From JADHMP01 sp964386915 (GTDB lineage: Bacteria; Bacteroidota; Bacteroidia; Flavobacteriales; Flavobacteriaceae): DNA of 30,264 nucleotides. Under the pieces are notes generated by a model. The model made no database searches, was not told where the DNA came from, and saw nothing but the letters and a program-made list of their open reading frames with translations. Location: contig CAYLUQ010000019.1 of the NCBI GenBank assembly GCA_964386915.1, positions 1 to 30,264 on the forward strand, given 5' to 3'. This document shows, one piece after another, positions 1 to 7,587 of the stretch (position 1 is the first letter of the stretch; each line of letters starts with the position of its first letter). A program made the position numbers and the translations under genes.

Positions 1-1
1 G

Positions 2-75
2 CGGTCTGGACGGGACTCGAACCCGCGACCCCATGCGTGACAGGCATGTATTCTAACCAACTGAACTACCAGACC
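2..75 (-). tRNA. tRNA-Asp (GTC)
   Basis: Read on the minus strand, this 74-nt segment folds as a complete cloverleaf. The 7-bp acceptor stem pairs GGTCTGG (75-69) with CCAGACC (9-3), and G is the discriminator base at position 2. The anticodon stem is CATGC/GCATG around a loop with anticodon GTC (complement of 39-41), which reads aspartate codons. The T arm contains TTCGAGT. Whether CCA is encoded cannot be seen, because the window begins one base after the discriminator; the one visible base is C, which is compatible. A strong Bacteroidota promoter lies directly upstream. Confidence 0.96.
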
Positions 76-88
76 CAATTAGCGCTTG

Positions 89-119
89 CAAATATACATT
101 GCATTTTCTATTTCCCAAA
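89..119 (-). promoter_or_regulatory. Bacteroidota-type promoter of tRNA-Asp
   Basis: On the minus strand TTTG (119-116) is followed after 19 nt by TATATTTG (96-89). This matches the Bacteroidota primary sigma factor consensus TTTG-N17-23-TAnnTTTG in both elements. Transcription would start about 6-7 nt downstream, close to the 5' end of the tRNA at 75. Confidence 0.75.
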
Positions 120-168
120 TAAATGCCCTTAAAAAGGAAATTTAAAATGAAAAGCAGAAAGTAAATTT

Positions 169-486
169 TTAAAGCAATGCGTCTATGGCTTGAGCATAAG
201 TGGTCTTGGGGGCTACCCCTACTTGTCTAGAAACCAACTCGCCCTTATTAAAAACCAATACGGTAGGTATGTTGCGAACACCAAACTTTGCCGCAAATTC
301 TTGATTTTGATCTACGTCTACCTTACCCACAACGGCTTTACCTTCATAATCGTTGCTAAGCTCTTCAATGATGGGGCCCACCATGCGACAAGGACCGCAC
401 CAAGCTGCCCAAAAGTCTACCAAGACAGGTTTATCAGATTGTAATACCGTTTGTTCAAATGTAGCGTCTGAAATTTCGATGGCCAT
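169..486 (-). CDS. trxA: Thioredoxin
   Basis: A 105-aa single-domain thioredoxin, the cytoplasmic disulfide reductase that serves ribonucleotide reductase, methionine sulfoxide reductases and peroxidases. The active site is the classical WCGPC at residues 29-33, in the context DFWAAWCGPC. The cis-proline motif NIPT follows the central strands at about residues 72-75. Length is typical for TrxA, and there is no signal peptide or membrane segment. The ATG at 486 is the only sensible start. It lies 80 bp downstream of dnaE on the same strand, but has its own -7 element, so it is probably transcribed independently at least in part. Confidence 0.97.
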   Translation of the reverse strand: MAIEISDATFEQTVLQSDKPVLVDFWAAWCGPCRMVGPIIEELSNDYEGKAVVGKVDVDQNQEFAAKFGVRNIPTVLVFNKGELVSRQVGVAPKTTYAQAIDALL

Positions 487-500
487 TTTTAAATTTTTTT

Positions 501-508
501 CAAAAGTA
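501..508 (-). promoter_or_regulatory. Probable -7 element of trxA
   Basis: Minus-strand TACTTTTG is a full match to TAnnTTTG and ends 14 nt before the trxA ATG. A TTG at the ideal 17-23 nt spacing upstream is missing (the nearest is 28 nt away), so the -33 part is weak. Confidence 0.45.
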
Positions 509-566
509 ATTATTTTCTTTATATGAATTCGACTTGCAAATCAATTATACTTATAGAGCTATTCTA

Positions 567-3500
567 TTAATTAATGTGATAGGACCACTGCTCTTTTTCG
601 AGCAGAGAAAGTAATTCCCCATTTATTTTAACCTTCTTTTTTCGGCTAAACAAAGTCAGTTTCACCTTCTTTTTAGGATCATATATATTAAAAAATAAAG
701 GTTTATCGCCATTAAAGGATTTAAACTGAGAAGCCAATTTTTGAACGCCTGCTGCCTCCAACTGATGAATGTCGAGTTGTAGGGTTAATTTTTTAGCATT
801 GTTTTCAAGGGTGTTGTGGAGCATTTCAAAATGGAGGAAATGAATCCGAGGGGCGCCTCCTTTTCCAGTTTCCCGGTCACGCCAGCCTTCTCGAACCATA
901 AACCGTATGCGAATGAACTGATTGATGACTAAAAAATGACGGTGTTTTAGATAGTCTTCTCCGAAGATGCGGAATTCATATTGATCTGAAAAATCTTCCA
1001 AAATAAAACGTGCCCACCCTTTTCCATTACGGCTTTCTAAATGCTCTACCTCATTCACTATGCCACCTACTGCCAACTCTTTTCGCAATAGAGGATGTAA
1101 ATCATTGAGTTGTTGAAGGGGTGCTGTGGCAAAAAAACGCATCTCATGGGCAAAAGCGTCTAAAGGATGTGCTGATAAATAGATGCCCACCACCTCTTTT
1201 TCTTTTTTTAAAGTGGCGAGAGAACTCCAAGGCTCACAGGGAGGTATGCTCAAATCTTGATAAGTGTCTTCTACCTGTTCCCCAAATAAACTCACTTGAG
1301 CCGAATTTTTATTTTCTTGAAACTTGGCTCCAAAACGCAAGGCCTTTTCTAAAAAAGTGAGGCCGTCTCCATCTGGATTAAAATATTGGGCTCGGTGCAC
1401 CTCACCAAGAGAATCTAGACCTCCTGCCAACACTAAGTTTTCAAAGGCTTTTTTGTTGGCAGCACGCAAATCCACACGTTTCATTAAATCGAAAATAGAG
1501 GTGTATTTTTCCGATTTTCGATTTTCGATTATGGTGGCCACAGCTCCTCGCCCTACGCCCTTGATAGCGCCCATGCCAAAACGAATGGCACCCTGCTTGT
1601 TGACCGTAAACTTATAGAAGCTTTCGTTCACATCGGGACCTAAAACTTGTAAACCCATTCTTCGACATTCTTCCATAAAAAAGGTCACTTGTTTAATGTC
1701 GTTCATGTTATTGGAAAGCACTGCCGCCATATATTCTGCCGGATAATGCGCCTTTAAATAGGCGGTTTGATAGCCAATCCAGGCATAACAAGTGGAGTGC
1801 GATTTGTTAAAGGCATAGGCTGCAAAAGCTTCCCAGTCTCTCCAAATTTTTTCCAAGATTTCTTCCGGATGACCGTTCTTTTTTCCACCCTCAATAAATT
1901 GAGGTTTTAATTTTTCAATTAGGGCAAAAATCTTTTTTCCCATGGCCTTACGCAATACATCAGCGTCGCCTTTACTAAACCCAGCCAGCTTTTGAGACAA
2001 CAACATCACTTGCTCTTGATAGACCGTAATACCGTAGGTTTCCTTTAAATACTCTTCCATTTCTGGCAGGTCAAAGGCAATGGGTTCTTCGCCGTTTTTT
2101 CGGGCCACAAAGCTGGGGATATATTCTAATGGGCCCGGACGATAGAGCGCATTCATAGCAATTAAATCGGCAAAAACTGTGGGCTGCAAGTCTTTTAAAT
2201 ATTTTTGCATCCCCGCTGATTCGTATTGAAAAACGCCCACCGTTTCTCCTCGCTGAAAGAGGGCATAGGTCTTTTCATCATCAAGGGGAAAGGCGTCCGG
2301 ATCTAAGGTCTTGCCGTGAATAAATTCAACTAATTCAACGGTATCTTTAATTAGAGTTAAAGTTTTTAAGCCTAAAAAATCCATTTTTAACAAACCGGCA
2401 TCTTCCACTACCGAGTTGTCAAATTGGGTTACGTTTAAATCAGAGTCTTTGGCTGTGGCAATGGGCACAAATTGAGTAATATCGTCGGGGGTAATAATCA
2501 CTCCACAGGCGTGGGTGCCTGTATTTCGAAGCGAACCCTCTAAAATTTTAGCTTGCTGAATGGTTTGTCCTGAGAGAGAATCTTCTTCCGCTAGGGTTTT
2601 AATTTCTTGTACCCTAGAAAATTCATCCACACGCAAACTTTCTTTCAATTCATTTTCTGAGGCAGAAAAAATTTTATTCAACCGAATATTAGGCAACAGT
2701 TTAGCCAAACGATCGGCTTCCCCTAAAGATAGGTCTAAGACCCTTGCCGTATCGCGAATGGACGATTTGGCGGCCATGGTGCCATAGGTGATAATTTGGG
2801 CTACTTGATTGGCTCCATATTTTTCGATCACATAGTCCATCACTTTACTGCGTCCTTCATCGTCAAAATCAATATCAATATCAGGCATACTCACCCGATC
2901 TGGATTGAGAAAACGCTCAAAAAGTAAATCGTAAGCAATAGGATCAATATTGGTTATTTTTAAACAATAGGCCACCACAGACCCTGCGGCAGAACCTCGT
3001 CCGGGTCCTACCGAAACCCCCATTTCTCTGGCTGCCGCTATAAAATCTTGTACAATTAAAAAATAGCCCGGATAGCCTGTGTTGGCAATAACCTCTAGTT
3101 CAAAATCAAGGCGTTCCTTTATAGCCGGTGTAAGGGTTTTATAACGCTCTTTGGCTCCCTCATAGGTTAAATGACGCAAATAGATGTTCTCACCGTCTTT
3201 ATCATCCTCCTTGGCTTGACTCAAAAAGCTTTCGGGAATAGTAAATTTGGGCAATAACACCTCCCGAGCGAGAGAAAAAGCTTCAATTTTTGCAGCAATT
3301 TTTTCCGTATTGAATAGCGCTTCTGGCAAATCACTAAACAAGCTGTTCATCTCCTCTGGAGACTTAAAATAATATTCTTGGTTGGGAAAACCGTAGCGAT
3401 ATCCTCTACCCCTGCCAATGGGAGTGGCTTGCTTTTCGCCATCTTTTACACAGAGTAAAATATCGTGTGCATTGGCCTCTTCTTTTTCAACATAGTAGGT

Positions 3501-4889
3501 GTTGTTAGTGGCTACAACCTCAATTTGATGCGTTTGTGCAAAACGGAGCAAAACCTCGTTAGCGCGGTCTTCGCCAGTTTCGCCGTGGCGCATGAGTTCA
3601 ATATAAAAATCCTCACCAAATTGTTCATGCCACCACAATAGCGCTTCTTCTGCTTGGCGGTCGCCTACATTTAGTATTTTGGAAGGCACCTCACCATAAG
3701 TGTTCCCACTAAGCACAATCAAATGTTCTTTGTACTGCTCCACCACATTGCGGTCAATTCGAGGCACATAATAAAATCCATCCACATAGGCTATGGAGGA
3801 CATTTTGGCTAGGTGATGATAGCCTTGCTTGTTTTTGGCTAAAAAGACAATTTGATAGCCATCGTCTCTACGGGTTTTATCTTTGTGATTTTCACACACA
3901 TAAAATTCACAGCCAATGATGGGTTTGATTTTCTTTTCATCGGTTTGATTTTTATTGTGGGCTTCAACGGCTTTAATAAAATGAAATGCGCCCATTAAGT
4001 TGGCATGATCGGTAAGGGCTAAGGCTGACATTTCAAAGGTTGCAGCTGCTTCCACCAATTGATTAACTCTAGAGGTGGCTTGCAAAACCGAAAATTGCGA
4101 ATGGTTATGCAAGTGCACAAATGGTACTTTTTCCAACGTTTGTCCAGCTGCTACAGTAGGACCTTGACTAGTCTTTTGAGGTTGCTTTTTTGTCTCAAGC
4201 GCTTGAGATGCTGCTTTTAAATTCTGGTGTTGCAAACCAACTAATTCAAAAGGAGTGTCTTGTCCCTCAATTTCAGCCGTGTCATGCGAGTTCTTTTCAA
4301 AGGCTTTTGGATGTAATTTTTGAGTTCGCAACAATTCCAAAAACACTCGTGCGGTAGCCTCCACATCGGCAGTAGCATTGTGCGCTTCGGCAAATGCACT
4401 TTGGAATAAGAAGAGATATAATTCTGAAAGAGTAGGCAGTTTAAACTTGCCCCCCCTTCCGCCAGGCAATTGACATAGGGTTGCTGTTTCTTCGGTGCAG
4501 GTATCTACAATGGCCTTTTCCGTTAAAGCATCTGTAAGACCCATCCGTAAAAATTCAGCCCCCATAATGTTTAGATCAAACGAAACATTGTGCCCCACCA
4601 CAAAAGTAGTTTGTGCCAAAGCAGCAGTAAATTTTTCTAGTACTTGGGCTAAAGGAATCCCTTCTGTTTGCGCTAAGGCGGTTGAAATGCCATGCACTTG
4701 CTCCGACTCAAATGGAATGGTAAAACCATTGGGTTGAATCAAATAGTCTTCATGGGCTATTAATTCCCCAGAGGCATTGTGAATCTGCCACGCAATTTGA
4801 ATACAGCGGGGCCAATTGTCGCTATCGCTCAGGGGGGCATCCCAGCGTTTGGGCAAGCCCGTAGTCTCGGTGTCGAAAATTAAATACAT
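567..4889 (-). CDS. dnaE: DNA polymerase III alpha subunit with N-terminal 3'-5' exonuclease domain
   Basis: The replicative polymerase, 1440 aa from the ATG at 4889. A TTG codon immediately before it is also in frame, but family members begin M-Y-L-I-F-D-T-E-T-T-G. Residues 1 to about 190 form a DEDDh proofreading exonuclease: D6 and E8 of FDTETTG, GHNVSFD, and AHNATAD near the end of the domain. The PHP domain follows (HLHNHSQFS, later DHANLMGAFHF). The polymerase core has PDIDIDF with D670 and D672 and the third catalytic aspartate D837 in KMDFLGL. Near the C-terminus are an OB-fold (AVGGIVNEVEHLESRNGKG) and the tau-binding region. The fusion of a DnaQ-like domain to DnaE is characteristic of Flavobacteriia, so the gene is normal for the group. 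It faces away from the ligase cluster, 113 bp from that cluster's preferred start. Confidence 0.96.
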   Translation of the reverse strand: MYLIFDTETTGLPKRWDAPLSDSDNWPRCIQIAWQIHNASGELIAHEDYLIQPNGFTIPFESEQVHGISTALAQTEGIPLAQVLEKFTAALAQTTFVVGHNVSFDLNIMGAEFLRMGLTDALTEKAIVDTCTEETATLCQLPGGRGGKFKLPTLSELYLFLFQSAFAEAHNATADVEATARVFLELLRTQKLHPKAFEKNSHDTAEIEGQDTPFELVGLQHQNLKAASQALETKKQPQKTSQGPTVAAGQTLEKVPFVHLHNHSQFSVLQATSRVNQLVEAAATFEMSALALTDHANLMGAFHFIKAVEAHNKNQTDEKKIKPIIGCEFYVCENHKDKTRRDDGYQIVFLAKNKQGYHHLAKMSSIAYVDGFYYVPRIDRNVVEQYKEHLIVLSGNTYGEVPSKILNVGDRQAEEALLWWHEQFGEDFYIELMRHGETGEDRANEVLLRFAQTHQIEVVATNNTYYVEKEEANAHDILLCVKDGEKQATPIGRGRGYRYGFPNQEYYFKSPEEMNSLFSDLPEALFNTEKIAAKIEAFSLAREVLLPKFTIPESFLSQAKEDDKDGENIYLRHLTYEGAKERYKTLTPAIKERLDFELEVIANTGYPGYFLIVQDFIAAAREMGVSVGPGRGSAAGSVVAYCLKITNIDPIAYDLLFERFLNPDRVSMPDIDIDFDDEGRSKVMDYVIEKYGANQVAQIITYGTMAAKSSIRDTARVLDLSLGEADRLAKLLPNIRLNKIFSASENELKESLRVDEFSRVQEIKTLAEEDSLSGQTIQQAKILEGSLRNTGTHACGVIITPDDITQFVPIATAKDSDLNVTQFDNSVVEDAGLLKMDFLGLKTLTLIKDTVELVEFIHGKTLDPDAFPLDDEKTYALFQRGETVGVFQYESAGMQKYLKDLQPTVFADLIAMNALYRPGPLEYIPSFVARKNGEEPIAFDLPEMEEYLKETYGITVYQEQVMLLSQKLAGFSKGDADVLRKAMGKKIFALIEKLKPQFIEGGKKNGHPEEILEKIWRDWEAFAAYAFNKSHSTCYAWIGYQTAYLKAHYPAEYMAAVLSNNMNDIKQVTFFMEECRRMGLQVLGPDVNESFYKFTVNKQGAIRFGMGAIKGVGRGAVATIIENRKSEKYTSIFDLMKRVDLRAANKKAFENLVLAGGLDSLGEVHRAQYFNPDGDGLTFLEKALRFGAKFQENKNSAQVSLFGEQVEDTYQDLSIPPCEPWSSLATLKKEKEVVGIYLSAHPLDAFAHEMRFFATAPLQQLNDLHPLLRKELAVGGIVNEVEHLESRNGKGWARFILEDFSDQYEFRIFGEDYLKHRHFLVINQFIRIRFMVREGWRDRETGKGGAPRIHFLHFEMLHNTLENNAKKLTLQLDIHQLEAAGVQKLASQFKSFNGDKPLFFNIYDPKKKVKLTLFSRKKKVKINGELLSLLEKEQWSYHIN

Positions 4890-5002
4890 CAAGACGAAAA
4901 TACTAATTTAACAGTGGGAATTGTTAAGGAGTTATTGGCAGTTATTAACCAGTCATCATTTTTGTTTTTTGTACCTTCCCCATGAAAAAGAAAAAGAAAA
5001 AA

Positions 5003-6004
5003 ATGCCATTGCTGGAGTTTACTTCCAAGGGAATTTATTGCGCCCAAGCAGATGTTTTTCTCGATCCGTGGAAAGGGGTGGACAAAGCCCTTATTTCACA
5101 TGGGCATTCCGACCACGCGCGTTGGGGTAGCAAACACTATATTACCCAAGAACAAAATGTTCCCATTATGAAGCATCGCTTGGGTGACATCGCTGTGAGT
5201 GGCAAAGCCTATGGTGAAGGGTTTTATATAAACGGTGTCCAATTTTCCTTTCATCCCGCCGGGCATGTACCCGGGTCTTCACAAATCAGGGTGGAATATC
5301 AAGGGGAAGTTTGGGTCTTTACAGGCGATTATAAAATACAACCAGACGGAATTTCCACTCCTTTTGAACCCATTAAATGCCATACTTTTATTACAGAATG
5401 TACCTTTGGCCTCCCTGTTTTTAAATGGGAAGAACCACAAAAAATACACCATAACATCAACGAGTGGTGGGCTCAAAATAAAGCGACAAAAATCACTAGC
5501 TTATTGATGGGCTATTCCTTAGGCAAAGTGCAGCGTCTGCTCAAACACTTAGACCCTTCCATTGGGAAAATATATACCCATGGAGCCACCGAGCATATGA
5601 CAGCCGTATTGCGCCCTTTCCTTGCTTTTCCTCCAACCGAATTAATTACGCGAGATACCCCTAAAAAGGAGATTGAAGGAAATCTTGTGCTGGCTCCACC
5701 CGCTGTTTTAGGAAGTGCCTGGGTCAAAAAACTAGGAACCCTTTCTACGGGTTATGCCTCTGGGTGGATGGCCTTTCGGGGGGCACGCCGAAGAAGAGCC
5801 GTAGATCGTGCTTTTGTTTTATCCGATCATGCCGATTGGAGCGGTTTATTATCGGCCATTAAAGCTACCGGCTGTGAAAACGTTATTACCACCCATGGTT
5901 ATACGGATCTTTTTGCAGACTATTTACGGGAGCAAGGATGGAACGCCCGTACAGAAAAAACCCAATATGAAGGAGAAACTCTTGAAACTGCAACTGCTGA
6001 ATGA
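5003..6004 (+). CDS. Ligase-associated DNA exonuclease, metallo-beta-lactamase fold
   Basis: First gene of the ligase-associated repair operon; 333 aa from the ATG at 5003. The metallo-beta-lactamase/beta-CASP signature HGHSDH at residues 33-38 supplies metal ligands. Further ligands are expected in HPAGHVPGSS, FTGDYK and the late SDHADW motif. The family resembles Artemis/SNM1-type nucleases and Pseudomonas putida relatives are known from the Lhr-Core/ligase cluster. An earlier in-frame ATG at 4982 would add MKKKKKK. I prefer 5003 because homologs begin near MPLLEFT and a degenerate -7-like TACCTTCC at 4972-4979 would start RNA downstream of 4982. The stop codon overlaps the ligase start as ATGA, implying translational coupling. 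Confidence 0.9.
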   Translation: MPLLEFTSKGIYCAQADVFLDPWKGVDKALISHGHSDHARWGSKHYITQEQNVPIMKHRLGDIAVSGKAYGEGFYINGVQFSFHPAGHVPGSSQIRVEYQGEVWVFTGDYKIQPDGISTPFEPIKCHTFITECTFGLPVFKWEEPQKIHHNINEWWAQNKATKITSLLMGYSLGKVQRLLKHLDPSIGKIYTHGATEHMTAVLRPFLAFPPTELITRDTPKKEIEGNLVLAPPAVLGSAWVKKLGTLSTGYASGWMAFRGARRRRAVDRAFVLSDHADWSGLLSAIKATGCENVITTHGYTDLFADYLREQGWNARTEKTQYEGETLETATAE

Positions 6005-7587
6005 AACGTTTTGCCGCCTTAATTGAATCCCTAGATAGCACCAATAAAACCAATGCTAAGGTGGCCGCTTTGACCCATTATTTTGAAAAGGCTCCTCCGG
6101 AAGATGCCCTTTGGGCGGTGGCATTGCTCTCACACCGAAGACCCTCTAGACCCATAACTACTACCCTAATGAGAAGCTGGGCGGCTGAACTAGCTCAATT
6201 GCCCGAATGGCTATTTGAAGAGTCTTATCATATTGTGGGCGACCTTGCTGAAACCATTGCGCTTTTAATCCAGCAAGAACAAGTGGACACCCCACCCTCC
6301 CTATCACAATGTATTGAAGAAATAATTGCCCTAAAACCCAAAGAAGAAGCCGAAAAAAAGGCCTACATCATTACGCGATGGCAAAGCTTCAACAATTTTG
6401 AACGCTTTGTTTTTAATAAAATTCTAACCGGAGGATTTCGCATTGGAGTAAGCCAAAAACTCATGACTCGTGCCCTTTCTAAAGCGGTGCATATTGACGA
6501 AAATATCTTGGCCCATCGCCTAATGGGGCAATGGAGCCCGCAACAAACCACCTTTAAACAACTCATTTTAGAACCCAATCCGGAAGATCAAATTGCGCAA
6601 CCCTATCCTTTTTTTCTGGCTTATGCGCTAGAGGAGGACTTTCAAGATAAAAACGAGGTCGCTCAATGGCATGTGGAACACAAATGGGATGGAATGCGAG
6701 CGCAACTGATTATTCGACAAGGAAAATCTTTTTTATGGAGTCGAGGGGAAGAATTGATTACCGATAAATTTCCAGAACTAGACTGTCTCGCAACAGCACT
6801 TCCAGATGGTACAGTACTCGATGGGGAATTAATTCCTTGTAAAGATGGCCAAATTGGAGACTTTAATGCCTTACAAAAAAGAATAGGCCGTAAAAGCGTT
6901 TCTCCCAAATTGATTGAAGAGGTCCCTATTGCACTTATGCTCTATGACCTGTTGGAATGGGAAGGAAAAGACATACGTGCCCTACCTCTTTCCAAACGTC
7001 AAAACTATTTAACTACGCTCTATAAAAACCATCAAGATGCTAATCTTCCCTTGCTACTCTCAGAAGTCATGACCTTTTCTTCGTGGGAAGAAGTAGCGGC
7101 AGAACGACAAAAAGCAAGTCAAAAACGAAGTGAAGGGTTGATGTTAAAGCATAAAGACTCTGTTTATGCGGTAGGGCGTAAAAAAGGGAGTTGGTGGAAG
7201 TGGAAATCAGAACCCAAAACCATAGACGCCGTTTTGACCTATGCCATGCGAGGGCATGGACGTCGCACTAACCTATACACCGACTATACTTTTGGCCTTT
7301 GGCAAAATGACGAGTTGGTGACTTTTGCCAAGGCCTATTCGGGTTTAACCGATGCCGAAATCAAGAAAGTAGATCAATTTGTAAAAAAACACACCCTTGA
7401 GCGCTTTGGCCCGGTGCGCCAAGTAAAGCCTGAATTGGTTTTTGAAATTGCCTTTGAAGGCATAGCTCCTTCTCCTCGACATAAAAGTGGTGTGGCCGTT
7501 CGCTTTCCTAGAATTTTGCGGTGGCGGCACGATAAAAAAATAGCTGAGGCCAATAGCCTTGATGATTTGAAAGAATTACTCCCATGA
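6001..7587 (+). CDS. ATP-dependent DNA ligase (ligase-associated cluster type)
   Basis: A 528-aa ATP-dependent ligase. Residues 1 to about 200 form an alpha-helical DNA-binding domain. The nucleotidyltransferase domain carries the adenylation motif EHKWDG with the nucleophilic lysine K228. Further nucleotidyltransferase motifs follow: WSRGEE, VLDGEL, SEGLMLK and WWKWK. The C-terminal OB-fold ends with VRFPRILRWRHDK, typical of motif VI. It would seal nicks by an AMP-enzyme intermediate and is separate from the NAD-dependent LigA used in replication. It overlaps its neighbours by ATGA at both ends. The length fits the family found next to Lhr-Core helicases rather than NHEJ LigD; no Ku or LigD-type domain is present. 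Confidence 0.94.
   Translation: MKRFAALIESLDSTNKTNAKVAALTHYFEKAPPEDALWAVALLSHRRPSRPITTTLMRSWAAELAQLPEWLFEESYHIVGDLAETIALLIQQEQVDTPPSLSQCIEEIIALKPKEEAEKKAYIITRWQSFNNFERFVFNKILTGGFRIGVSQKLMTRALSKAVHIDENILAHRLMGQWSPQQTTFKQLILEPNPEDQIAQPYPFFLAYALEEDFQDKNEVAQWHVEHKWDGMRAQLIIRQGKSFLWSRGEELITDKFPELDCLATALPDGTVLDGELIPCKDGQIGDFNALQKRIGRKSVSPKLIEEVPIALMLYDLLEWEGKDIRALPLSKRQNYLTTLYKNHQDANLPLLLSEVMTFSSWEEVAAERQKASQKRSEGLMLKHKDSVYAVGRKKGSWWKWKSEPKTIDAVLTYAMRGHGRRTNLYTDYTFGLWQNDELVTFAKAYSGLTDAEIKKVDQFVKKHTLERFGPVRQVKPELVFEIAFEGIAPSPRHKSGVAVRFPRILRWRHDKKIAEANSLDDLKELLP

Noticed and set aside
190..444. Plus-strand open frame opposite trxA
   Set aside because: It is antisense to an unmistakable thioredoxin gene and its protein shows no recognisable family pattern.
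500..566. Terminator between dnaE and trxA
   Set aside because: Only a 4-bp stem (ATAG/CTAT) without a T-tract was found, too weak to call.
6001..7587. Ligase as part of a Ku/LigD end-joining system
   Set aside because: No Ku gene or LigD polymerase/phosphoesterase domain is present; the neighbours define the Lhr-Core ligase cluster instead.
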